Assembly (NCBI RefSeq): GCF_905220415.1
Contig: NC_059550.1
Coordinates: 7,566,501-7,630,500, forward strand
Source of the DNA: Colias croceus
Lineage: Eukaryota > Arthropoda > Insecta > Lepidoptera > Pieridae
Length of the DNA stretch: 64,000 nt
Reading direction: 5' to 3'
Shown: positions 1-9,528 of the stretch, piece by piece
Numbering within the stretch: the first letter of the stretch is position 1
How the letters are laid out: the number at the start of each line of letters is the position of its first letter
Notes under the pieces: model-generated
The model's input: the letters and a program-made list of their open reading frames with translations, nothing else
Database searches by the model: none
Told to the model about the DNA's origin: nothing
Made by a program: the position numbers and the translations under genes

Positions 1-2540
1 TTTGCGGACGTCTCCAAACCGAATATTAGACACAAAAAGTGATCATTAACATCACAAATCATTTTAATGGTGCGGACTAATTAATCACATTGTTGGAGTT
101 TACCGCGGATCGCGAAAAAACATCACTCTTTGTATACATTTCACATGACCTCAATTAAGCAGTCATACGGATGTGAGTGCATAATCTCTAGTCAGGTCAT
201 CGCTTAACAAGGCGAGCGGTCATGAGTGGCCGGTAGCTTGGGAACTCTCCCAGGTTTGTATGCAGATTTAGTGCAGCGGTGACAATTGGTGAGCCTATAC
301 TTGTGATTTTTATGGGATCTAGACTGTTAGGTTTGTCAGTTTGGTCAGTCTTGATAAGTTTATGAAAAATTGGGTGATATGGTTCCTAGATAATTAGAAT
401 CGGAACCATAAAGAAATCATCCATATAAGTATTGCTTTCAATAAAATTATTTCTTTCTATTTTCATAACTTTCAATGTTCACGTGCATTCGTTTAAACGC
501 GGTCATTTATATATTTATACGTATATGTATATCGATATTTGCAAAGATTTGCAATTCTCTCCCACGCTGTCGCCGCATTTTTTGTTCCATTAAGGTGAAA
601 TCCAACCCTTTGGCATTTCAATCTATCAATGCACACAATAGTGTCCACAAAGGATTTCTTGACCAGAATTAGAACATGTGTGACATTTTTTTGTACTCCT
701 TCCGTTTCATTACACTGTTATGTGAAGATGTTTCCAGAATAAAATCATTGATATGTAGGTACTGAGCAATGCATGTTAATGAGTCTTTATATGCGCTTTA
801 TATGAAATATAATGGTCAAGCACTAATTACCATGATGACCTGAGAACGTATTATTTATTTTTTTCCAATGCAAGTTGTAGAAACTGAGACGGCTGTGTAG
901 ACTTAATTTTATAATTCTACAAATCCCTAATCTAAAAAAAATATCCGATGCGGCATCGATACCATATTAAAACAACATTTTCATGAAACTTGTGCATAAT
1001 TTCCTTTTTCTTACTTTTTATTATGTACATCAACATCTATTGAATTTTAAATCGAACAGCCGCGAATATAAAATTTACACGAAGCAAACCGCGAATCCGA
1101 AACACCATTGTCCATCCCATAATTATCAGGTTGCCGGAACCACAATCCCACCTGTTTTATTTTCACACGCTCAAACAGGTAAGGTCCATTCCCAAAATCA
1201 TGGTAACTGTATTATTTTTTTGCTTATGCTTGCTTATAAAACCTTTTTTGATACGCGGAAAATCTCGGCACAGGTTCACGAAGATTGGTATGTCATCTAA
1301 ACAATGCCTAGATTGGAATTTAGCGTGACTAATTGCAAGTTTGGTGTGTGTTTTGACCTGATATATCATGATGAATTACGGGCAAATGAACCCAAACATT
1401 GAGGTACACATATTTGGACGATGAATTTTAAAGACAAAAGAAACCGTTTTTTTTTTTGGAAAGTGCTAAATCTGTTCAATCTTCATCAACAATTAAAATT
1501 GCTAGTTAAAGCTTTGCAATATATTTACTAAATTAAAAAAAATAATAATAATAATGCACATGGTGGTATGAATACTTTTAGCTTTTTCGCAATGCTAATC
1601 CGTTAGCTGCAATAAAATACAAATGACTTACCCACAAGCTAAGTAAAACATGAGTTCAGTATATCCAAAAAATAAATAGCGAATATTCGTTACGCAACAC
1701 ATCACGCGCAATTTGTCGCAGGCCACAGGAAAATTGAATTATTGTATTGTTTATCACATCCCCCTATTCAGCCTACCAGATGTACACTCAATGTCAATCT
1801 TCGGTATTTATTTACCTAGGAATAACAAACATTATGGGACTAGGGTCATTTCGCTTGCAGCTATTCGATTGTCATAATTTTGTTATCGAAGGACCAAATC
1901 TGCGGTTATTAATAACGTTTATTTTGGATTTTGCTTCGTGCTTTGATTCGAATCTGATGAAATTCTATAGCTCATTATTCTTACATCTGTTGTTTAAGTT
2001 TTTGTATGTTAATAATATAAAGCAACGCTTATAACATCAAGCATTTTTTTCATGATGACTTTAATTTTTTACTTGTAATTTTTTGATTTACTGGGCCATA
2101 CATGAACTCGATATTACATCTTATTTTCATAGATTAAAAGTATAAGCAAATTTTATATATGCCCAAATAAAGTAGCAGAGCTTTTTCGTATTTTCCAAAT
2201 TTTAGCAATACCCAACATTAACGTGCAGCTTACTTTGTTAGCCCGTATTACAAAAACCACGTCGAACCAATAATTCATGCTAAATATAGCGCAGCACAAT
2301 TATAAGTCAACCATCCATTTAGATCCGAAATCATATTCATTCACTAATACCATTTTCGAAGTGACATGCAGTTTTTGCTATTCAAATAGGGGACAGTTGT
2401 GTTTTTTCTTTATGAAGCTTTCTCTGCTCCCTGTCTGTGTCTGGGTGACGTCGACGATTACGCATATTTTCGCTCACACGTTATTAGGGGTGCTGTGTGT
2501 GAAAAAAATGTACTATTATAAATAAAAGGAGCTCAACAAA
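1..2540. other. AT-rich sequence upstream of the BCL11 gene, no gene seen
   Basis: No open frame here has a recognisable domain, and the longest (983-1300 and 1747-2034, + strand) have AT-driven, non-protein-like composition. Poly-A/T runs and short simple repeats are scattered through it. The last 150 bases are less AT-rich and include TGACGTCG near 2443, one base from a full CRE. It is probably 5' flanking sequence of the BCL11 gene, or an intron if a further 5' exon lies outside the window. Confidence 0.6.
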
Positions 2541-2828
2541 GGGATGGGAGAGTGATCGGGGTCACTAGGAAACGGCGGTTTTGATACGGATTTTTTTACC
2601 TGGAGCTCTGGGGGTCTCTTTTTGTAAATCTTTGGGTGCCGATTTTAATCGAGCTAGCCAGTCAGTCTGTGTTCATCTGCGAAGATGATCACATGTTTTA
2701 TGACTTCGTTTCTTGAAGTGCCCAGTGGTCTAAGGAACGTTGAAATATTTCGGTGTACTTCAAGGTGTGCGCACGGAGTCGCCTGAGTGACTACGAACTT
2801 TATAAACTTTTAAGTGATCGTTAAGAAA
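2541..2828 (+). promoter_or_regulatory. Probable 5'UTR and core promoter region of the BCL11 gene
   Basis: This stretch is less AT-rich than its flanks and runs into the ATG at 2829. It contains the arthropod initiator pentamer TCAGT at 2662-2666. I see no convincing TATA box 25-35 bases upstream and no clear downstream promoter element, so the start point is unproven. The bases just before the ATG (AAGAAA) fit the A-rich insect start context. A start of transcription near 2664 would give a 5'UTR of about 165 bases. Confidence 0.35.
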
Positions 2829-2892
2829 ATGGATTTATCATCAAGGAGTAAGTCAAGATTTTTCGACTCTGGCATCGATCTTAGGCGAAAAG
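2829..2892 (+). CDS. BCL11 homologue, probable first coding exon (two possible donors)
   Basis: ATG at 2829 has an A-rich insect start context and opens a frame that can leave through either of two donors. The proximal one, GTAAGT at 2848, ends the exon at 2847 and encodes only MDLSSR. The distal one, GTACAT at 2893, ends it at 2892, adds 15 residues and finishes in LRRK. Both leave one base over, exactly what the acceptor at 13561 needs, so either reads into exon 2 without a frame break (about 867 or 882 aa in total). Vertebrate BCL11 proteins begin with an RRKQ-type motif that binds RBBP4/NuRD. The short form has nothing like it, while the long form has RRKG. The exon is inferred from phase and start context, not from strong homology. 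A different first exon upstream of the window remains possible. Confidence 0.5.
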
Positions 2893-4596
2893 GTACATAG
2901 CTTTAAGAATGCGCTTGATAATTTCATCAGCTTTTATCCATGGAATATATGTACCTATAAGTTTCTTATTAGTGTTGAGGTCTTGTGATTGTTGTCAATA
3001 TATCGTCAATATTTATACAGTCTGTGAATATAGTTAATTTAGATGGAGAGGGTCGCCATAAACGCGGCAATAACCAATGTTGAAGACAAATTGGAAAGTA
3101 ATAAGGCAGTGAAAATGATATGGCCCCGAAACATATCTTTGTACGAATCTGTGAGGATGCCATTTACATTAACATATAAATGAGTAAGTTAGTGGACTGG
3201 TGTATGTTTAAATGTATCGAATATTTTGCTATTAAATATTGGATATTCTTTCAAATAATATCTCTCATTTATTGACTATTAATCGAGAGTTCATATAAAT
3301 ATTCTGATCAAATAGTATATAATAATAGTGTTGTTAAAGTAAGAAAATGGGTGAATAGAAAATAAATTGGTCTCTTCAAGATGTATTCAAGTATTAAATT
3401 AGTTCAGATCCAGAACTGAAATTTACAACCCAGACACAAAGCAAATATAACAAAATATTGGTAAAGCAGACAGACGACTGCGCAGCAAAATCTTAATGCA
3501 ATGCACTTATGCCAAGAAACCTCAGCACTATATCAACATAAAGCGATATTTAAAAGTATATTTTAAATAAACTGCATTCCTCGGTTGCATTGACCGCAAA
3601 TTTACCACGAAGGCTGTTTGTCAAAATAATGACCATTCGGGGATAGGCAGAGCGCGGCAATAGCGTATTATTCAAAATTATTTATATCTAACAGTTATTT
3701 CTAACATCGAATACATATTTGTAGAGGTGATTGTTCTTATGTGTATAATTACAGTAATATTATAAAGAGGAAAGATTTGATTGTTTGATTGAATTAAATA
3801 GGCTCTGAAACAAATGGACCGATTTAAAATTATTTCACAATTAGAATTATACATTATCCCTGATGAATGTACCTAGGATATATTTTATGATATATTATTG
3901 TATTATATTAATGAAAATAAAATATATTATATTTTAAAATTCTAATGTGTTATACAATTATACATATTGTGCCCATTTAAACCAATTATTCCATATATTA
4001 ATAATATATTATATATGTATATATACAATTTAAACCACTTCACAATGAGTCACATATATCATTTCATAATAACATACGCTCCTAATTATGTCGGCTTTAT
4101 AGCAGTTTCAGTCATTCAAATCTCATTATAATCTCCAGAATGATCCGTTAAAACTTAAAAACGGGAGCGAGCCAAGAAAATCTGCAACTTCTATATTATT
4201 TATACCGGTTTTCAGTGTAAGGGTTGGCACCACTCCGACCGGACGCAGTTTTATGACCCTAGTTTTATTGCTCGGGGAAAACTATATCTCTTGTTACTCT
4301 GTCTGAAAAATATAACTTTGTGACTTTCTTAAAGTTAACTCAAATTGGGTAGGTTATGCTACCTTTGATTTATAAGTATCGGGTCAGGTTTATAGATAAT
4401 TCTTTCTTGTGAAATGATCTGAAAATGAGATATTTAAATAAAGCTCTAGAACAGATTTATTCCATTTGTCGTTGAGTTTTTAACTTCACCAGTATTTAAA
4501 AATAACAATTAAAACTTTTTAATTATTCGATAAGAATTGCAGATTTATGATCAAATATTATATTATAATAACCAGAATCGAACCGTGTTAACAATA
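2893..4596. other. Intron 1 (5' part), no feature recognised
   Basis: This is AT-rich intronic sequence between the probable first exon and the pogo-type element. There are stretches of TA-rich simple sequence near 3880-4030. No open frame with a domain and no recognisable repeat boundary was found. Confidence 0.5.
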
Positions 4597-6270
4597 GGGG
4601 AGACCGGGTACAAAAGTAACGGTGGGTCGAAAGTAACAAATGCTCTCTAGATTTATCCAATGGGCGAACACCGCTTAGCCTCTGTCAGGTGATAGCCGAG
4701 AGTGCCCCCCTTAATTGTATTCATTCGCCGCGTGCGCCACGCGTTGTTAGGCTGTGTGACAGGACACAACGTGTTTTCACGAATCAAAAGTAAGATTTTC
4801 GACATTTTTTTATTAAACGTTTAAGTAGTCTTAAGAGGATGATAGAAATCTGAATGTTTGCATATCCATTCTTGATTAGAGTAATTGTGAATTGCTCATA
4901 ATCATTTTAATGTAGCACGTTCCGTTTTAAAGTTTTGTTGCACGTCTTGGCAAAAATATAGACGGGTACAAAAGTAACATAGCCCTATGGGTACAAAAGT
5001 AACATGCTATTTTTGTCCCATTATGATTATGTATATTTTTATTTACACCTTTACTTCAACAGAATGCCGTGATAACGAACTAGATCGAGGAATTACCGAC
5101 ACGGCTGACGAGCATTTTGAAAGATGATTTTGGCACACGTCACATCCTGTTACAAATGACTCGAAATTTTGTGGATATTTGTAACAGGATGGCGGTTCTT
5201 AGTACGCAATGACAAAAAGAAAAATGATGGTCAGAACGCTGATACCGGATACCTTAAGATACTAAAACGTTTTATATTAGAGAATCTTAACATAAAATAT
5301 TATAGTATCTTCACCGTGTGTGACGCGCTTTAGAAGCGTTGCAAAAAAATATAATATTTGCCATATTATCATATTATTATATTTATAAAAAAAATAAAAG
5401 CCGGGAATACTAGTGCAGCTACCTTGCGTCGATCGAGATTTACTAATAACAAATAAATTGATCTACGCGACTATTTAATCGAGTGCTCTACAGTTTATTT
5501 TCGGTTATCTCCATCAACGAGCATAATGTGAATAATTTTTTTTTGGTGAGGTATTGGGAAAGATACTAATTTGAGCCAAAAGATATTTGGAATATGGACG
5601 AGACAGGGGTGACCACTATAATACCAAAACCTAACAAAATTGTAGAATAAAAAGGCATTAAACAAGTACATAGGTGCCATAACCTTAGCAGAGCCTGGAA
5701 AATTAGTAACTGTTACTGTTGCCATTAATGCTCTAGGAGAACACATCCCGCTTTTTTCGTTTTGCTGAGGGTCCTGGTGGTTGTGATGGAGCTGGGAATG
5801 CTTGTGGATGGATGCAGGATGTAGAATTTTTAATTATAAAAGAATGATTTTAATTAATCTCATTACTTAAACTAAGAATATTTTTTATCGATTTGTTTTG
5901 TATTATATTTGTAAGTATTATATTTAAAATACAAAAGTTGGTTTGTTTTACTAATACAAAGTCTTTAAACAAATAATTTGTTGATTTACCATCATAATAT
6001 TGTATTAATTACCAACCCCTTTATCTTGTTACTTTCGACCCACGACGTGTTACTTTCGACCTGCTTACGGGGTCGAAAGTAACAACTGACGATTTTTTTT
6101 TAAATTTCGTTTATTAATATAAAACACTACATAATGTAATAAATTGAAACGCTAGTGTAAAGAATATGAACTAAATTTATATATGGTTATATTAATTTAA
6201 TGATAACAGTAACACCCAGTGAGAAATCAAGGCAAAAGTACAAAGTGTTACTTTTGTACCCGGTCTCCCC
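4597..6270 (+). mobile_element. Pogo-type DNA transposon (Tc1/mariner superfamily), decayed
   Basis: The element is 1674 bp, flanked by TA at 4595-4596 and 6271-6272. Its ends are perfect 24-bp inverted repeats beginning GGGGAGACCGGGTACAAAAG. Extra copies of the end motif lie inside: GGGTACAAAAGTAAC twice near 4963-5003, and GTTACTTTCGAC twice plus one inverted GTCGAAAGTAAC near 6028-6084. They look like subterminal transposase-binding repeats. The TA duplication and the DDE_1-type relic inside (5582-5830) place it in the pogo group. Perfect inverted repeats around a broken gene suggest a fairly recent insertion, possibly mobilised in trans. It lies in intron 1 of the BCL11 gene, in the same orientation. 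Confidence 0.85.
5582..5830 (+). pseudogene. Pogo-like transposase relic (DDE_1 domain fragment)
   Basis: Three + strand frames together read as the middle of a pogo-family DDE_1 transposase. Frame one has the catalytic-aspartate signature NMDETG followed by a PKP block, then an in-frame TAA. Frame two continues with GAITLAEPGKLVTV and the INALGEHIP block. Frame three has an EGPGG...CGWM block typical of the segment before the next catalytic acid. The shifts between frames and the internal stop make it non-functional. An open frame on the opposite strand across this interval is only its shadow. Confidence 0.75.
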
Positions 6271-6599
6271 TACAAAAGTGTAACGAGAATAAGTCGACTT
6301 CATTATTTTTAATTATTACTTATAACTACCTCGCAAATTTAAATTCTATTATTGTAGGCACGTTCCAATAAGATTTTTCAGCACTTATCAGTTATACTCA
6401 TATAAAATTATATTATAAAAGAGATTTTATTTCTTTTGTTTGTTTGTTAATTCAAAAATTACTTGATTAAAAATATGTTTAACGCTACATTTAACAAGTG
6501 ACATGAGCTCTCTAGATATTTTTTATACCGATTCATCATTCAACCCGGGTGAAACCAGGAGAAGATACTAGTATGTTATATGGATCGGTAATAGATACA

Positions 6600-6767
6600 A
6601 TTGGTGGTAATAATTAGAGGCGGGCAGTTAACGGCAGCGACGGTAGAATTAAGATTTTTGCCATAAACTCCGCCGAGCACTGCTGGGGATTAGGGGTTAA
6701 GTGTCCGCTTTAACGGGGCAGTGATGTGCCGTGCGCGTGTCGATATCGATAGAATAGATTTTAGGAG
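6600..6767 (+). other. GC-richer block ending in a perfect splice donor (possible alternative first exon)
   Basis: This block stands out from the AT-rich intron. It carries a TATCGATA (DRE-like, promoter-associated in flies) at 6744-6751 and ends in GAG followed by GTAAGT at 6768. The only nearby ATG (6724) would leave two bases at the donor, the wrong phase for the BCL11 acceptor at 13561. If transcribed it is therefore more likely a non-coding first exon or an unrelated transcript. Confidence 0.2.
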
Positions 6768-8965
6768 GTAAGTTAACTTATTGCGGATTGAGAGGTTATT
6801 TTATATATTAAGTCATTGTAAAGACTTCATCAAATTTGAATGTCGCGTTTTTTAAATTGGGATACTTATTTAATGATTTATACAATTATTCTATACTTCA
6901 AAAGATAATATGACACGATTTGATTTTTACTTATACATATGTTCTATGTATAATTAAAACAAAATTAGTTAATATCTTATAAATTTTACAGAAAAAAAAA
7001 TAACTAAGTATTAATGTTAAACCTTTTTTCATCACTTATTTTAATAAGGTATGGATCTACTTCATTGTGACTTAAAACTATTATAGTAATAGGTAAACAA
7101 ATTTTATCACACATTTAGAAATAACAAGTTACTAAATATTCTGCTTGTACAAATATTCCAAACGAAAAGTTACAGTATCTTAATTAATTGTGTCGATAAA
7201 ACTGAACAGAGTCACATCACTATCGCACGTAGTGTAGTGGCATACAGTCCGGTGTGTCGTTTTTATTGACACTCGTACCGTGACAAATATCCTACGAATG
7301 AAGGCCTACAATTCTTTCTTTTACGTACCTATATAAAATATTTCCTCTTTCATATTATTATAGTGGTGACATAATTATCTAGACTTATTATGTGGCTGTT
7401 AATAATATTTAAAATAAATTCAAATGACGGTGTTACGGGTCATTTTAAACTGAACAATATGTTTTGATAAGAACACGAGTTATTTTAGACGTCATAAGGA
7501 CATTTTAATTTATTTAATTTTTCATGTGAATTTTAAAAAACATTTTTAAGCAAAAATGTATTTCAATAAAGCGAAAAATCAACATTTTAAAATATTATTA
7601 AATGTAAATATTATAAATCAGTAGTTAAGTAAGACATTTAATTATAAATAACATATTTATGTGCGAAATTAGTGTTTATAGAAAGTAGGTACTTCAAGCA
7701 AAACGAATAGATATTTTAGTTGCGGCTTCAAAAATTCAATTATCGGCCAACCAATTTCGATAAAGATCAGCTTACAACAGTCACTTTATTTCGCGTAAAA
7801 AATAAATTTACAATTTTCATATCCAATTCTATTAAGGGTTGTCCATTTCCCCAGGCTCCATATCAGCTTACACCAAAAAAAAAAGAAAAAAATTCAAATC
7901 TCTCTAACGAAGAGGGCAATACACAGGAGAGGTCTGTTTTCTTTGCCGATACTGGATATTAGATATCAGTAACACGATTACTGACCCGGCCTTAATTTGA
8001 TCAGTTGTAGCCGCCATTTTTTTCTCTAAGGGAAATTTACCTGCTTCGTAAAAACGTGGTAAACTCATAATTCGTTTATGTCGAGATAATAGGATGAACT
8101 TGCGTATTGTGGTCGCACAAATAATGAGTGGTAGAAAACATTTGTGTTTTGCATGAAAAAAATGTAAGTATTAATAATATTAATAGTACATACCTAAAAT
8201 ATTTTCCTACTTACCTAAATACTTAATACTACCTATTAATAAAAAATGTTGTTACTTTTTACAAAACGCAAATGTCAAATTAGTTTTTGCGCGCCAAAAA
8301 ATTTATTTTTACTATTTGTTTTTCTTTAAGTTATGTTTTAAACCTATTGTTTACCACTGCCCTAAAGCTTTATAATGCCTTGCTTTTAGTACTTTTAATT
8401 GCAGCTAGTATGTGAATAGTTATTAGTTCATTTTTATAATTAAGGAAAATTAACCCACACACACCACACTAATTCTCTATTAGATTTTTAAATATTTCTT
8501 TCTATTTTTTTATTTTTCATACGTCGCCTGATTATTTCAGATTTACTCCTTTTTCATACATTAGACGATTTAACATGACTTATTAAAAAAAAATGAGACG
8601 TCGCCACAATCATTGTAAACTCAAGTGCACCAAATTCAACATGGCGTCTTAAAACAAACAATAGCTTTGCCCCATCGATTATATAGCAAAAATAAACCAC
8701 TTCATATACATGGGTTATAATTATTGGTAAGGGGGTATGACGTCATTAGCAGGCTGTTGACATAGCCCGCCTTCCGCCTGAATAGCCAAATGTACTGGGC
8801 GTGGTATGAACCGTTGGAATTACAAACATGATACTCTTTTTTTAAATGTTTTTGACCACCATGATTTTCTCTTTCCTATTGGTAGGATTTACCCGCGTAA
8901 ATAATTACAAGAGGTTCTCGATTCGAGGATACGAATACATAGAAGTCACTAAAAATCTTTTGACT
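6768..8965. other. Intron 1 (middle), mostly featureless
   Basis: AT-rich sequence without a recognisable gene or repeat boundary. The open frame 7720-7962 is lysine/asparagine-rich, lacks a domain and looks like chance. A full CRE palindrome is listed separately. Confidence 0.5.
8738..8745. promoter_or_regulatory. Perfect CRE palindrome TGACGTCA
   Basis: An exact 8-base cAMP-response element lies within a GC-richer stretch (about 8725-8830) of intron 1. CREB/ATF proteins bind this sequence in animals. Whether it is used here is unknown, and a single 8-mer can occur by chance. Confidence 0.25.
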
Positions 8966-9056
8966 GACCTGTTGGCTTGGTTGGCAGTGGCCCTGCCTTC
9001 CGAGTCAGAGGTCGTGGGTTCGATTCCCACCCGGGGCAAATATTTGTGTGATGAAC

Positions 9057-9169
9057 CTCCTGACACAAGCATTTGTTTGCTTACTAGGAGTGTTCCAATC
9101 ACAAATTAGTTAAGGACATATTGTAAAAGGAAGAAATAAATAATTTTGAATTTTGAATTTTTTTTGAAC
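9057..9169 (+). mobile_element. Retroposon tail inserted in the SINE
   Basis: This 113-base piece splits the SINE between its ATGAAC and ATAGATG segments. It ends in a repeated TTTTGAA tail and is bracketed by TGAAC (9052-9056 and 9165-9169), which fits a short target-site duplication. The repeated 3' tail points to a reverse-transcribed element, 5'-truncated on insertion. The family is not identified. Confidence 0.5.
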
Positions 9170-9222
9170 ATAGATGTTTGCTCTGTGTCTGGGTGTTAAT
9201 TATCTATATAAGTATTTATTTA

Positions 9223-9409
9223 TCCATACTAATATTATAAATGCGAAAGTAACTCTGTCCGTCTGTCTGTCTGTTACTCAATCACGCCAAAACTACTCAA
9301 CCAATTTGAATGAAATTTGGTATGGAGATATTTTGATACCCAAGAAAGGACATAGGCTACTTTTTATTGCGAAATATGTACCACGGGCGAAGCCGGGGCG
9401 GACCGCTAG
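9223..9409 (+). mobile_element. Non-autonomous Helitron-like element (TC...CTAG)
   Basis: It begins TCCATACTAATATTATAAA and ends CCGCTAG, sitting exactly between A (9222) and T (9410), as Helitrons insert, with no target duplication. It includes a CTGT(C)CGTCTGTC microsatellite and the GGGCGAAGCCGGGGCGG 3' block seen in many lepidopteran short repeats. The same family occurs reversed at 31857-32025. It has no coding capacity. Confidence 0.7.
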
Positions 9410-9528
9410 TAATTATATATATGTATGTTTATCAGCCATCTGGTTACCATAACACAAGCGGAAGCTTAGTATGGGATCAGATCGTGCCGTGTGTGAAAAT
9501 TGTCCTGAAAAATATTTATTTATTTATT

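Larger units (their letters stand above)
8966..9528 (+). repeat. tRNA-derived SINE, interrupted by two later insertions
   Basis: The 5' part has RNA polymerase III-like promoter boxes: an A-box-like TGGCTTGGTTGG from 8973 and a B box GGTTCGATTCC at 9017-9027. This matches the head of a SINE family widespread in Lepidoptera. The body continues at 9170-9222 (segment with GTCTGGGTGTTA) and resumes at 9410, ending in a TATT-rich tail near 9528. The gaps are filled by a retroposon tail (9057-9169) and a Helitron-like element (9223-9409). It cannot fold as a normal tRNA over its full head, so it is not a tRNA gene. Confidence 0.75.

Noticed and set aside
5495..5746. 83-codon open frame on the - strand
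   Set aside because: It lies antisense to the pogo transposase relic, whose + strand frames match the family; the - strand frame has no domain.
8846..9109. Open frames on both strands across the SINE head, and a possible tRNA gene
   Set aside because: The frames are translations of a SINE. The tRNA-like part has A- and B-box-like strings but no intact acceptor and anticodon stems.
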